Source of the DNA: Pseudomonas khavaziana
GTDB taxonomy: Bacteria; Pseudomonadota; Gammaproteobacteria; Pseudomonadales; Pseudomonadaceae
NCBI RefSeq assembly: GCF_019145205.1
Contig: NZ_JAHSTT010000005.1
Location: 456,518 to 520,517 of the forward strand
DNA: 64,000 bases
Direction of reading: 5' to 3'
Every line of letters starts with the position of its first letter. Position 1 is the stretch's first letter. A program made the position numbers and the translations under genes. This document shows, one piece after another, positions 1 to 9,107 of the stretch. The notes under the pieces were generated by a model, which had not been told where the DNA came from, did no database searches, and saw only the letters and a program-made list of their open reading frames with translations.

Positions 1-1
1 C

Positions 2-667
2 AGTTCGGCCAACATCGCCACCGGCTTTCACGCCGGCGACCCCGGCACCATGCGCCGCACCGTCGAGCGCGCCAAGCAACTGGGCGTGGCCATCGGCGCG
101 CACCCAGGCTTTCGTGACCTGGTGGGTTTCGGTCGCCGACATATCAACGCACCGGCCCAGGAACTGGTGGACGACATGCTCTACCAGCTCGGTGCCCTGC
201 GTGAAATGGCCCGTGCCCAAGGCGTGAACCTGCAACATATCAAGCCCCATGGCGCGCTCTACATGCACCTGGCTCGCGATGAAGAAGCCGCACGGTTGCT
301 GGTGCAGAACCTGCAGATCATCGAGCCGACGCTGTTGCTGTACTGCATGCCCAACTCGGCGATCTGGCGCATTGCCAAGGAACTGGGGCAGCCGGTGGTA
401 CGCGAGTTCTATGCCGACCGTGAGTACGACCTGAGCGGCTCCATCGTGTTTACCCGCAATGTGCGGGCGCTGGACCCAGCCACAGTGGCCGCGCGGGTCT
501 TGCGTGCGTGTCAGACCGGCCTTGTGCGTACCGTCGAAGGCGAAGACTTGGCGATCGAATTCGGCTCCATCTGCCTGCACAGCGACACTCCCGGTGCCCT
601 GGAACTGGTGGAAGCGACCCGTGAGGTCTTGGACCGTGCGGGCATCGACGTCAGGCCACCTCAATAA
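2..667 (+). CDS. pxpA: 5-oxoprolinase subunit PxpA (LamB/YcsF family), 5' end missing
   Basis: The reading frame is open from the left edge, so the gene starts outside the window; 221 residues are visible. PxpA is the LamB/YcsF-type subunit that works with PxpB and PxpC in ATP-dependent opening of 5-oxoproline (pyroglutamate) to glutamate in the cytoplasm. The visible start [17 protein letters not shown] matches the conserved N-terminal metal-binding stretch of the family, and [13 protein letters not shown] and [11 protein letters not shown] follow in the expected order. An internal ATG at position 50 lies inside the conserved domain and is not the true start. pxpB follows 56 bp downstream on the same strand, in operon arrangement. 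Confidence 0.93.
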   Translation, partial: SSANIATGFHAGDPGTMRRTVERAKQLGVAIGAHPGFRDLVGFGRRHINAPAQELVDDMLYQLGALREMARAQGVNLQHIKPHGALYMHLARDEEAARLLVQNLQIIEPTLLLYCMPNSAIWRIAKELGQPVVREFYADREYDLSGSIVFTRNVRALDPATVAARVLRACQTGLVRTVEGEDLAIEFGSICLHSDTPGALELVEATREVLDRAGIDVRPPQ

Positions 668-723
668 GATCGTCTCATCACTTTTTTGCCTGCCTTTCTA
701 CAATGATTCCAAGAGGAACAGAC

Positions 724-1602
724 ATGGCTGAAACGTCCCCCATCCGCTACAGCTTTGGCGCTGATGAACACCTGTTTGCCGAGGTCAGTGACAGCATGTC
801 CCTGCAGGCCTTTTTCAAGGGCATGGCGGTAACCCGTGCCGTGGAGCGTATGGCTCTGGAAGGCGTGCTGGATGTGTGCCTGGCCAATGCATCGTTCCAG
901 ATTCGCTTCGACCCCGACCGCATCGCGCCCCATGTGTTGCTCGACGCCGTGCAGAGCGCCGAAGCCCAGGCTGTAGCCGAGCGCACTTTGCATACGCGCA
1001 TCATCGAAATCCCAGTGCTCTATAACGACCCCTGGACCCACGAAACCCTGATGCGCTTTCGTGACCGCCACCAAGACCCCAGCGGCACCGACCTGGAATA
1101 CGCCGCACGCATCAATGGCCTGGCCGACGTGGACGCGTTTATCGCTGCCCACAGTGGCGCACCGTGGTTTGTATCGATGGTCGGCTTTGTTGCAGGCTTG
1201 CCGTTCATGTTCCAGATGGTTGAGCGCGAGCGGCAATTGCAAGTGCCCAAGTACCTGCGGCCACGCACCGACACGCCAAAGCTGACCCTGGGCCATGGCG
1301 GTTGCTTTGGCTGTATCTACTCGGTGCGCGGCGCGGGCGGCTACCAGATGTTTGGCGTCACCCCTGCACCGATCTACGACCCGGCCCAGCAACTGGCGTA
1401 CCTCAAGGAACACATGGTGTTTTTCCGGCCCGGTGACATCGTGCAGTTCAAGCCGATGGACCGTGAGGCTTACGACCTGGCCGTCGCCGAGGTGGAAGCA
1501 GGGCGTTTCGATTTGCGCATCCGCCCGGTGGAGTTTTCCCTCGATGCGTTTCTTGCCGACCCCATCGGCTATCCGAAAACCCTGCAGGAGGCGCTGGCAT
1601 GA
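724..1602 (+). CDS. pxpB: 5-oxoprolinase subunit PxpB (KipI / allophanate hydrolase subunit 1 family)
   Basis: This 292-residue protein is the ATP-dependent partner of PxpC in the 5-oxoprolinase complex. The family pattern is visible as SMVGFVAGLPFMFQM, then a proline/arginine-rich stretch, then LTLGHGGCFGCIYSV and GGYQMFGVTP. I start it at ATG 724 because AGAGGA lies six bases upstream; an in-frame ATG at 703 has no such site. The stop codon overlaps the start of pxpC (ATGA), so the two are translationally coupled. The N-terminal half carries an extra ~70 residues relative to short KipI proteins. Confidence 0.9.
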   Translation: MAETSPIRYSFGADEHLFAEVSDSMSLQAFFKGMAVTRAVERMALEGVLDVCLANASFQIRFDPDRIAPHVLLDAVQSAEAQAVAERTLHTRIIEIPVLYNDPWTHETLMRFRDRHQDPSGTDLEYAARINGLADVDAFIAAHSGAPWFVSMVGFVAGLPFMFQMVERERQLQVPKYLRPRTDTPKLTLGHGGCFGCIYSVRGAGGYQMFGVTPAPIYDPAQQLAYLKEHMVFFRPGDIVQFKPMDREAYDLAVAEVEAGRFDLRIRPVEFSLDAFLADPIGYPKTLQEALA

Positions 1603-2573
1603 TCAAGGTCCTCAAACCCGGTCTCGCCACCTCAGTGCAGGACCTGGGCCGCGAAGGCTATTACCACCTGGGCATTCCGCCCTCGGGTGCGCTGGACCAG
1701 TACGCGCTGAGCGCGGCCAACCACCTGGTGGGTAACCCCGTGGGCGCGGCTGGCCTGGAATGCACGCTGATCGGGCCTGAGCTGGAGTTCGAGCAGGACG
1801 CATTGGTGGCCTTGAGCGGCGCCTTGATGTCGCCGCGCCTGGACGGTGAAGTGGTTCACCAGGACACCGCCTTCGCCGTGCGTGCCGGGCAGGTGCTGAG
1901 GTTCGAGTTTCCCAAGGCTGGCGCACGCACTTACCTCGCCGTTGCCGGAGGCATCGATGTGCCGATGGTGCTCGGCAGTCGCTCCACCTATACCCTTGGC
2001 GCACTCGGTGGGTTTCACGGGCGGCGCTTGCAGGAAGGTGATCTGTTGCCTATCGGCAACGCCAGCGGTGCGGGGCGTGCGGGTAACAGCTTGCCGATGG
2101 CGTTGCGTTGTTCGGTGGGCGGCGATGTGACCTTGCGCGTGTTGCCGGGCCTGTATTACGAACGCTTGACCGACGGTGCGAAAAGCAGCTTTTTTGCCGA
2201 GCCGTGGACGGTCGGCTCCGAGGCGGACCGCATTGGCTATCGCTTCAAGGGTGGCAGCGCGTTGAGCTTTCAGCCGCGGGAGCAGCCCTTTGGCGCCGGC
2301 TCCGACCCATCGAACATCGTCGACAGTTGTTACCCGATTGGCTCGATTCAAGTGCCTGCCGGGCTTGAACCCATTGTGCTGCACCGCGATGCGGTGTCGG
2401 GCGGTGGCTACGCGATGATTGGCACGGTGATCAGCGCCGACCTGGACTTGATCGGGCAGATGCAGCCGAACCAGCGGGCGGGGTTTGTGGCGGTGACGTT
2501 GGAGCAAGCGCTGGAGGCGCGGCGGGTCTATAAGAAGCGCCTGAAGGTGATGGCTGGACTCTTTACACCCTGA
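1599..2573 (+). CDS. pxpC: 5-oxoprolinase subunit PxpC (KipA / biotin-dependent carboxyltransferase family)
   Basis: A 324-residue member of the AHS2/KipA family and third subunit of 5-oxoprolinase. The hallmark N-terminus GLATSVQDLGREGYYHLG is present, as are the internal AVAGGIDVPMVLGSRSTY and the C-terminal GQMQPNQRAGF. It begins inside the last codon of pxpB (ATGA overlap) and closes the pxpABC operon. A REPIN follows the stop codon. The length and all core motifs look intact. Confidence 0.92.
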   Translation: MIKVLKPGLATSVQDLGREGYYHLGIPPSGALDQYALSAANHLVGNPVGAAGLECTLIGPELEFEQDALVALSGALMSPRLDGEVVHQDTAFAVRAGQVLRFEFPKAGARTYLAVAGGIDVPMVLGSRSTYTLGALGGFHGRRLQEGDLLPIGNASGAGRAGNSLPMALRCSVGGDVTLRVLPGLYYERLTDGAKSSFFAEPWTVGSEADRIGYRFKGGSALSFQPREQPFGAGSDPSNIVDSCYPIGSIQVPAGLEPIVLHRDAVSGGGYAMIGTVISADLDLIGQMQPNQRAGFVAVTLEQALEARRVYKKRLKVMAGLFTP

Positions 2574-2608
2574 AGAAGCACAAAACCAAGGGGGCACGCC
2601 CTACTACC

Positions 2609-2709
2609 TGTAGGAGCGAGCTTGCTCGCGAAAAACTCACAGTTGCCGTGTTCATTCAGAAAACACGCGTTATCGTTGGCGTTTTTCGCGAGCGAGCTCG
2701 CTCCTACAG
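2609..2709. repeat. REPIN, TGTAGGAGCGAGC class
   Basis: Two inverted arms of about 28 bp (2609-2636 and 2682-2709) read TGTAGGAGCGAGCTTGCTCG outward, with a single C/T difference. The arms flank a 45-bp spacer. The element sits between the converging ends of pxpC and pit, the usual extragenic position for Pseudomonas REP doublets, and would fold into a hairpin in either transcript. Confidence 0.85.
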
Positions 2710-2744
2710 AGAACAAGCCCCCACATTTTGACCTGCTGTGTGTG

Positions 2745-4358
2745 TCAGAACAGTTGGGTGAACAGCCAGTACAGGCTACCCGACAGCACAATCGCCGCCG
2801 GTAAGGTCAGCACCCACGCCATCAACAAATTGCGGATGGTCTTCATCTGCAAACCCCCGCCGTTGGCTACCATGGTCCCGGCCACCCCCGAGGACAGCAC
2901 ATGGGTGGTCGACACCGGCAGCCCGAACATATCCGCCGCGCCGATGGTCAGCATCGCCACCGTCTCGGCTGATGCGCCCTGGGCGTAAGTCAGGTGGGTC
3001 TTGCCGATCTTCTCGCCCACCGTCACTACGATGCGTCGCCAGCCGACCATGGTGCCCAGCCCTAGGGCGATGGCCACGGCGATCTTCACCCACAGCGGGA
3101 TAAAGCGCGTGGCGTTGTCGATCTGTTGCTTGAACAGTTGCAGCTTGCCTTGGGTATCAGCGTCGAAGTTGCCGACCTTGCCCTTGTCCATCAGGCGAAT
3201 GGTTTCGCTGGTCAGGTACATGTCGTTACGCACGTTGCCGACGGCTTCGGCAGGTACGGCAGCGAGGGAGCCGTAGCTTTTCACTTCTTCGCCGATATGG
3301 CCGGTGATGGCGGCGAGGGCGGGTACCAGCTCCGGCGTGGCCTCCTTGGTGCGTACGTAGGTCGACAAGGTGGCGCGAGAGTCACCTGGTGCCGGCTGCG
3401 GTGCCGCTTTGACCAATGCAACCTGGGTAACTTCCGCGACTGCTGCGAATTGCAGCGACTGGTCGGCCGGCATGGTGCGGTTCAGCGCGTAGGCCATTGG
3501 CAAAGTGCCCACCAGAATCAGCATGATCAGGCCCATACCTTTTTGCCCATCGTTGGAGCCGTGGGCGAACGACACACCGGTGCAGGTGGCGATCAGCATG
3601 CCGCGAATCCACCAGGGCGGTGGCGTATCGCCTTTGGGGGCCTTGTACAGCGCGCGGTTTTTCACGAAGGCGCGCAGGGCCAGTAACAGCAAGGCGGCAA
3701 ACGCGAAGCCGATCAACGGCGATAGCAGCAAGGCATAGCCGATCTTGATCGCCTGGCTCCAATCCACACCGCTGGTGCCGTCACGCCCGTGCATCAGGGC
3801 GTTGGCCACGCCGACGCCGATGATCGAGCCGATCAGGGTGTGGGAGGACGAGGCCGGCAGCCCCAGCCACCAGGTGCCGAGGTTCCACAGGATCGCGGCG
3901 ATCAGCAAGGCGAAGATCATCGCGAAACCGGCCGATGAACCCACCTGCAAAATCAGCTCCACCGGCAGCAGGGCAATGATGCCGAACGCCACCGCGCCAC
4001 TGGAAAGCAACACCCCGAGAAAGTTGAAAAAGCCCGACCACACCACCGCAAACTGCGGCGGCAACGAGTTGGTGTAGATCACCGTCGCCACCGCATTGGC
4101 AGTGTCGTGGAAACCGTTGACGAACTCGAAACCCAGGGCGATCAACAGCGCTACGCCCAGCATCAGGAATGGCGTCCAAGTGGTGAGCTGGGCGCCCATT
4201 TCGTGCATGTCGTGCATCAGGCTGTAGGCGGTGAACAACAGGCCCATGGCAAGTACGGCGAAGAACATGATCACCGTCAACAAGCCTGGTTTTGTGTCCA
4301 GCCGGGGTTGGGAGGGGGGGGAAGCGTGGGGGGAGGCAGTCAGGGAAGGGGTGGCCAT
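2745..4358 (-). CDS. pit: Low-affinity inorganic phosphate transporter, PiT family
   Basis: A 537-residue integral membrane protein. PiT carriers move metal-phosphate driven by the proton gradient. Both PiT signature repeats are visible: FVNGFHDTANAVATVIY near residue 60 and FAHGSNDGQKGMG near residue 265, and the C-terminal repeat ends with GLPVSTTHVLSSGVAG. About ten hydrophobic segments flank a long hydrophilic middle loop (about residues 300-410). No clear Shine-Dalgarno precedes the ATG at 4358, so a nearby alternative start is possible. It is monocistronic and converges on pxpC. Confidence 0.93.
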   Translation of the reverse strand: MATPSLTASPHASPPSQPRLDTKPGLLTVIMFFAVLAMGLLFTAYSLMHDMHEMGAQLTTWTPFLMLGVALLIALGFEFVNGFHDTANAVATVIYTNSLPPQFAVVWSGFFNFLGVLLSSGAVAFGIIALLPVELILQVGSSAGFAMIFALLIAAILWNLGTWWLGLPASSSHTLIGSIIGVGVANALMHGRDGTSGVDWSQAIKIGYALLLSPLIGFAFAALLLLALRAFVKNRALYKAPKGDTPPPWWIRGMLIATCTGVSFAHGSNDGQKGMGLIMLILVGTLPMAYALNRTMPADQSLQFAAVAEVTQVALVKAAPQPAPGDSRATLSTYVRTKEATPELVPALAAITGHIGEEVKSYGSLAAVPAEAVGNVRNDMYLTSETIRLMDKGKVGNFDADTQGKLQLFKQQIDNATRFIPLWVKIAVAIALGLGTMVGWRRIVVTVGEKIGKTHLTYAQGASAETVAMLTIGAADMFGLPVSTTHVLSSGVAGTMVANGGGLQMKTIRNLLMAWVLTLPAAIVLSGSLYWLFTQLF

Positions 4359-4485
4359 GCCGGAGCATCCAGTGTGAGGAGGATGGCCTTAATGATCATT
4401 GCAAAATATTACAGCGATGCTGCGGCAGGTCAGTGTTTTAGGAAATCGACTGCACCGCCGGTCTACCAAACGCAGAAGAACCAAT

Positions 4486-4570
4486 GTGGGAGGGGCTTGC
4501 TCCCGATGGCGGGGTGTCAGTTAAAAATTATTGACTGACACTCCGCCATCGGGAGCAAGCCCCCTCCCAC
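4486..4570. repeat. REPIN, GTGGGAGGGGGCTTGC class
   Basis: Inverted arms at about 4486-4520 and 4535-4570 carry GTGGGAGGGGCTTGCTCCCG and its complement, followed by matching GTGTCAG/CTGACAC tails and a short AT-rich centre. It lies between the divergent-side end of pit and the end of zntB, outside genes. Confidence 0.85.
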
Positions 4571-4589
4571 GTTTTGACCGCATTTCAGG

Positions 4590-5612
4590 TCAGTAGTCTT
4601 TGCGTTTTCGGAAGGCCCATCGTCCGGCAATCAGAGTAAAGGTCGCGACCAGCGCCACCAATATCCAGAAGCCTTCCGGGTCCTGGGACAGCGGCACTCC
4701 ACCCACGTTCATGCCAAAAAAACCGGCAATGATATTGATCGGCAACGCCAGCACTGTCACCACAGTAAGGGTGAATAGCGTGCGGTTGCTTTGCTCATTG
4801 AGGTTGGCGGCGATTTCTTCCTGCAACAGCTTGATGCGTTCGCCCAGGGCCGTCAGGTCGTTGATGATCAGCGCAAACTCCTCGGTGGATTTGCGCAATT
4901 CCTTCACGTCTTCCTTTTGCAGCCATTGCGGCGGGCGGTTGAGCAGGCGCAGCAGCGAGCCCGGTTCCAGCGCCAGCAGGCGTTGCAGGCGTACCAGCAC
5001 TCGGCGCGCGGCTCCGAGTTCGGCGCGGTTGGTGGACAGGCGCGAAGACAGCAACTGATCTTCGATATGGTCGACGCTGATACTGGTCTTGCGCACGATC
5101 TGGGTCAGCACTTCGCCTTGGTCCCGCAGCAGGTGCACCAGCAGTTCCAGCGGCGAGCGAAAGTGCTCACCGGCCTTCACCGACGAGCGCAATTTGTCCA
5201 CCGAGTGTAGTGGTTGCAGGCGCGCACTGACCAGCAGGCGGCTGCGGGCACACACCCACAGCGTGGAAATATCCGACGAGACCATGCTGCTGAAGTTGAA
5301 CACCACGTCGTTGACCACGGCCAGCAAAGCCGAATCCACATGTTCAATCCGCGTGGAGCGCGAGCCTTCATGCAGGGCTTCGAAAAACTCCTCTGGCAGC
5401 GACAGGTGCGCCTGCATCCAGCGCTCGCAGGCGGCGTGGGCCAGGTTCAGGTGCAGCCACAGGAATTCTTCCGGGTCTTGCGGCTGCTGCAAGGCGGCGA
5501 GGGCGGTGGCTGAGTCAATCTGCTGACCTTTTTCGCCTGGGCGAAAACGGAAACCGTAAAGCAGGCCAAACAGGTCAGGATCCTGATGGGCGTGGTCGAT
5601 GCTGTGGTTCAT
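4590..5612 (-). CDS. zntB: Zinc transporter ZntB (CorA superfamily)
   Basis: A 340-residue CorA-type inner membrane transporter. The long N-terminal cytoplasmic helical domain (residues 1 to about 280) is followed by two C-terminal membrane segments, the first ending in the diagnostic GFFGMN motif at about residue 300, followed by VGGVPL. That loop is characteristic of the ZntB branch, which moves Zn2+ rather than Mg2+, in contrast to the GMN-MPEL type of CorA. The start at 5612 gives the usual family length. It is monocistronic and lies downstream of the terminator of the PepSY gene. Confidence 0.88.
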   Translation of the reverse strand: MNHSIDHAHQDPDLFGLLYGFRFRPGEKGQQIDSATALAALQQPQDPEEFLWLHLNLAHAACERWMQAHLSLPEEFFEALHEGSRSTRIEHVDSALLAVVNDVVFNFSSMVSSDISTLWVCARSRLLVSARLQPLHSVDKLRSSVKAGEHFRSPLELLVHLLRDQGEVLTQIVRKTSISVDHIEDQLLSSRLSTNRAELGAARRVLVRLQRLLALEPGSLLRLLNRPPQWLQKEDVKELRKSTEEFALIINDLTALGERIKLLQEEIAANLNEQSNRTLFTLTVVTVLALPINIIAGFFGMNVGGVPLSQDPEGFWILVALVATFTLIAGRWAFRKRKDY

Positions 5613-5712
5613 GGCGGCTCGCAGAGAAAGGGCCTGTAGGACGTTTCACAGGCACTCAGGCAAGAATCATTGCAAGGCGGGATGACGTTTATGTGACGGT
5701 TTCGTACTGCGC

Positions 5713-5742
5713 AAAAAAAACGCGCCACCCGAAGGTGGCGCG
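5713..5742 (-). terminator. Rho-independent terminator of the PepSY gene
   Basis: A 9-bp perfect stem CGCGCCACC / GGTGGCGCG (5721-5729 and 5734-5742) with a CGAA tetraloop is followed on the minus strand by eight T residues (5713-5720). It lies 21 bp past the stop of the PepSY gene. Confidence 0.9.
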
Positions 5743-5763
5743 TGTGTTTTGTAGAGCGTGGTC

Positions 5764-6072
5764 TCAAGTATCGAGCTTGTCTTCCAGTACAGTGCCGGTC
5801 TTGGCGTCGAGCTTCACTTCAAATTGCTTGCCGGCGGTATCGGTCAGTTCAACTTCGTAGACCAGCACGCCGCTGTTGTTGTGGTCCAGCTCGGTGTCGT
5901 TGATGGTGGCACCGGCGTGTTTAGCCACGGCGGCAGCGTTGAGTTTGTCGAAAGGCATCACTGCACCGGACTTGAGCAGGCCTTCGATATGATCCGGACG
6001 AACATCAGCCTGGGCCAGGCCGGCGGTCAAGGTCAGGGCAGTGGCGGCGAACAAGGCAGTCAGAGTTTTCAT
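5764..6072 (-). CDS. Secreted PepSY-domain protein
   Basis: A 102-residue precursor. Residues 1-22 form a clear Sec signal peptide ending ...LTAGLAQA. The mature part carries one PepSY repeat (LVYEVELTDTAGKQFEVKLD...). PepSY proteins are periplasmic or membrane-linked and are often found with peptidases or metal and redox responses; no partner gene is adjacent here. It is monocistronic with its own strong terminator. The specific function is not known. Confidence 0.85.
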   Translation of the reverse strand: MKTLTALFAATALTLTAGLAQADVRPDHIEGLLKSGAVMPFDKLNAAAVAKHAGATINDTELDHNNSGVLVYEVELTDTAGKQFEVKLDAKTGTVLEDKLDT

Positions 6073-6226
6073 GGTGTGTCCTTCTGGGTTGAGCTGTTTA
6101 AGTGGCCTCAGGTTATCCCGTGCAACTTAACTCACGCTTAATTATTTCAAACAGTTGCGCAGTTTATTCAATTCAGGACGGATGCAGGATTTCATGCTGA
6201 GGCCTCACCAAAAAAGGGAAACTCGG

Positions 6227-7090
6227 ATGAAACGGTTAGTCAGTTGGCTCTATGCGCCTGCATGCTTATTGGGGTTTGTCGGATGGGGGCTCTACCAGCC
6301 CCGATGGTTACTGGTGATATTCGCGGTGGCGGTGGCGGTGTCGTTTGTGGTGGAACTATGGCTGCCCTACGAGCCGCAGTGGAATCGCAGCCTGGGCGAT
6401 CGCTGGCGCGATACCTTGCATGCGTTGATCAATGAAAGCTTGAATGTTCTGGGGTTGTTGGTCCTGCCGGGGCTTACGGCGCTGCTGGCATTCGAGGGGC
6501 TATGGCCGCGAGGCTGGCCGCTGTGGGAGCAACTGTTGATGGCGATCTTCCTGGCCGATGCCGGGATCACCTTGATGCATTACGCCAGCCACCGCATTGC
6601 GCCCCTGTGGCGGTTGCACGCGGTGCATCACAGCGTGCAGCGGCTTTATGGTTTCAATGGTTTGATGAAGCATCCTTTGCACCAGCTGCTGGAAGCCACG
6701 GCGGGCCTGATGCCACTGATCCTGCTGGGGATCCCGCTGGAGGTCGCGCAGTTGTTGGCCCTGGCAATCGCCATTCAGTTACTGCTGCAACATTCCAATG
6801 TGGATATGCGCCTGGGGCCGCTGCGCTGGGTATTTGCCTGGGCGCCGGTACATCGGTTCCACCACATGAAATACGGCCGCGCAGGGGATGTGAATTTCGG
6901 CCTGTTCTTCAATTTGTGGGATTGGCTGTTGGGTACGGCGTTTTATCGTAAGGGTTATCGCATAGGGCCGGGGGATTTGGGTATTGGCAGTCGACCGCAA
7001 TTCCCCGTTGCCTATGCGGCACAGTTGCGTGACCCGTTCCTGGCGGTTCGCCTGGCCAAGGAGCCGCCGCTGCCTGAGGATCTACACTAG
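6227..7090 (+). CDS. Sterol desaturase / fatty acid hydroxylase family protein
   Basis: A 287-residue di-iron membrane oxygenase candidate. The three histidine clusters of the family are visible in order: HYASHR (about residue 123), HAVHHS (about 138) and HRFHHMKYG (about 215), among four or more hydrophobic helices. Start chosen at ATG 6227, preceded by AAGGGA; a TTG-initiated extension to 6155 is unlikely. The substrate cannot be deduced; bacterial members hydroxylate or desaturate lipids or hopanoid-like molecules. The last 9 bp overlap the end of the convergent AraC gene. Confidence 0.88.
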   Translation: MKRLVSWLYAPACLLGFVGWGLYQPRWLLVIFAVAVAVSFVVELWLPYEPQWNRSLGDRWRDTLHALINESLNVLGLLVLPGLTALLAFEGLWPRGWPLWEQLLMAIFLADAGITLMHYASHRIAPLWRLHAVHHSVQRLYGFNGLMKHPLHQLLEATAGLMPLILLGIPLEVAQLLALAIAIQLLLQHSNVDMRLGPLRWVFAWAPVHRFHHMKYGRAGDVNFGLFFNLWDWLLGTAFYRKGYRIGPGDLGIGSRPQFPVAYAAQLRDPFLAVRLAKEPPLPEDLH

Positions 7091-7747
7091 AAACTGCACC
7101 TGCAGTTGGCGCAAGGACGCGCCCGCCGTCACCCCGAACAAGTGCTTCATGGTCCGCGAAAAATGCGCCGAATCAGCAAACCCTGCGCCGTGGGCTGCCT
7201 CAGTCAGGGTGCTGCCGGCAAGGGCCAGTTGCAGGGCAATGCGCAACCGTCGCCACACTACGAGGCGGCGTATGGGAACGCCCAGTCGATCAGTGAACAG
7301 ACGCTCCAGTTGGCTCAGTGACAGATGCGCCGCTGCGGCCAACGCCTGGGCCGATACCTTGCCGACCAGTTGCTGATCAAGGGCGGCCAGTGCGCGGTCG
7401 ATACGTGGATCGTCAAGGCGTCGTCGGGGCAGCCTGAGCACAGCCTGCGGGGATAAATCGCCGTTTGCCAAAAGTTGCTGCAACGCCAGGATGTCAAACA
7501 TCATTGGCTCGGCATACAACGCCCACACCTCGCCTTCTGTCTCAAGGATGGCGTGGTTGTGACGCGAAGGAATAAACAGGCGATGGGCCGTGGTGACATG
7601 ACCATCAAGGCTGACCGTGATCGGCGCGCCGGGGCAGAACATCAATTGGTGTGCGTAGTGTGCATGGGGCGCGGTGCGCCCCAGCTCGCCAAGCACCAGC
7701 CCGTGGTCACGCCCCAACCACAGGCGGCCTGACCATTCGGGCTTCAC
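7082..7747 (-). CDS. AraC-family transcriptional regulator
   Basis: A 221-residue regulator. The N-terminal ~120 residues form a cupin-like sensor (FCPGAPITVSLDGHVTT...). The C-terminus holds the two helix-turn-helix units of AraC proteins (AQALAAAAHLSLSQLERLF and LTEAAHGAGFADSAHFSRTM). The start is GTG at 7747, placed immediately after the TGA of the upstream glpQ gene (TGAGTG), so translation is probably coupled to glpQ. Ligand unknown; the operon arrangement suggests a link to glycerophosphodiester use or to the neighbouring desaturase. Confidence 0.88.
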   Translation of the reverse strand: MKPEWSGRLWLGRDHGLVLGELGRTAPHAHYAHQLMFCPGAPITVSLDGHVTTAHRLFIPSRHNHAILETEGEVWALYAEPMMFDILALQQLLANGDLSPQAVLRLPRRRLDDPRIDRALAALDQQLVGKVSAQALAAAAHLSLSQLERLFTDRLGVPIRRLVVWRRLRIALQLALAGSTLTEAAHGAGFADSAHFSRTMKHLFGVTAGASLRQLQVQFLV

Positions 7748-8875
7748 TCAGTACTTATGGTCGTTGAGCAGGTCCTGCACGCTGGACGACGGCCAGCGCT
7801 TGTAGAACTTCAGCAGTTCGGCGGCGCGGTTGGTGAAGATGCCGTCGACGCCGGCCTTCATCACTTTGTCGAAGTCCACCGGCTCATCTACGGTGTACAC
7901 ATGCACCAGCAGGCCCTTGTCATGGGTCAGCTTGTTCATTTCAGGTTTGACCAGGTCGGTATAGCTCTGGTCGCCGTGGTCGGTCAGCTCAGCCGATGGG
8001 CCGGTGCCGATAGCGCCCAGGCTCTTGGCTTGGTCGACCCATTTTTCGAACTCGGCGGTGTCCTTCGGCTCTTGCTTGGCGTAGTAGGCGGCTTTGGTCG
8101 GCTCGCCGGATTCGGCGAAGGTCACTTTGGACTTGGGTTCGATGCTGCCTTCGCCGACCCACAACAGCAGGATCTTCGGCGTGTTCGGCATTTCCTTCTG
8201 CAGCTCCTTGAGGCTGGCAACTTCGAAGGTCTGCAGTACCACGCGGCCCTTGCCCTGGCCGACGCCGGTGTTGCTCTTGCCCAACTTGGACCCGGCGGAG
8301 CTCAGCCAGCCCTTGTCCAGCAGCTTGTTTTTCAGGTCGGCTTCGATGCCCGGGAATTGCTTGGGCTCCTTGGTCTCGATGTACAGGCCGGGTTTGTGCG
8401 ACGGGTTGCCTTCGGCGATCTTGATGATGTCGTCCAGGCTGAGGATTTTCAGGCCAACGAAGCCTGGGCGGGCGCGGTCCGGGTAGGCCGCGTTGAACCA
8501 GCTGCCGGCGTCGAGGCTTTGCAGTTCTTTCCAGGTGAATTCGTTGGCTGGCGCATCTTTGCGCTCGGGGAACTTGGTGGCCACGTCGGTGGTGCGCTGC
8601 AGGTTGTTGTCGTGCAGGGCAAACAGCACGCCGTCCTTGCTGCGTTGCAGGTCCAGTTCCAGGTAGTCGGCGCCCAGGTCGCGTGCAACCTTGTAGGCAG
8701 CGGCGGTGGACTCCGGTGCGTCGTAGGAAGCGCCACGGTGAGCGATCACGGCAGGGTAGGGAATGCCTTCGTTTGTCGCCAATTCAGCCGGGCTGACTGG
8801 GTCGGCAGCCTGAGCCTGGCCGAGGCCGAGCATCAACGCCAGCAGCAAGGCGCTCTTGGTAAACGTGACAGGCAT
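7748..8875 (-). CDS. glpQ: Periplasmic glycerophosphodiester phosphodiesterase
   Basis: A 375-residue secreted enzyme that hydrolyses glycerophosphodiesters to glycerol-3-phosphate and an alcohol. A signal peptide (residues 1-23, ending LGQAQA) is followed by the GDPD core: AHRGASYDAPEST, LELDLQRSKDG and LHDNNLQRTTD supply the catalytic His residues and metal-binding Glu/Asp residues. Start chosen at ATG 8875, with AAAGGA eight bases upstream, rather than a TTG 51 bp further upstream that would spoil the signal peptide. Co-transcribed with the AraC regulator whose GTG directly follows its stop. Confidence 0.92.
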   Translation of the reverse strand: MPVTFTKSALLLALMLGLGQAQAADPVSPAELATNEGIPYPAVIAHRGASYDAPESTAAAYKVARDLGADYLELDLQRSKDGVLFALHDNNLQRTTDVATKFPERKDAPANEFTWKELQSLDAGSWFNAAYPDRARPGFVGLKILSLDDIIKIAEGNPSHKPGLYIETKEPKQFPGIEADLKNKLLDKGWLSSAGSKLGKSNTGVGQGKGRVVLQTFEVASLKELQKEMPNTPKILLLWVGEGSIEPKSKVTFAESGEPTKAAYYAKQEPKDTAEFEKWVDQAKSLGAIGTGPSAELTDHGDQSYTDLVKPEMNKLTHDKGLLVHVYTVDEPVDFDKVMKAGVDGIFTNRAAELLKFYKRWPSSSVQDLLNDHKY

Positions 8876-9107
8876 ATGCGAAGTCCTTTCGTGGAGGTAA
8901 CTTTGAGAAGATGTCCTTTTTAACAATTGATTGCGAAAGGCGCTATCACCAAACCGACATTAACGTGCGCACGGGCCAATTTTGTCGGTTTTTTTGCGGT
9001 GCATTGCAGTATTCTTGGCCATAGCTGCCCCACTAGAGGGCGGTATTTTTTGCCACGCGTGTAAACCATCTTTCCAGTCCCTGTGGGACTTTTCAGTGAG
9101 GTTTACC

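Noticed and set aside
4107..4538. Open frame on the plus strand spanning the pit start and REPIN.
   Set aside because: It runs antisense through pit and through a REP palindrome; no domain or ribosome-binding site.
7757..8923. 388-codon frame antisense to glpQ.
   Set aside because: Val/Gly/Leu-rich shadow frame; glpQ has a signal peptide and full catalytic motifs.
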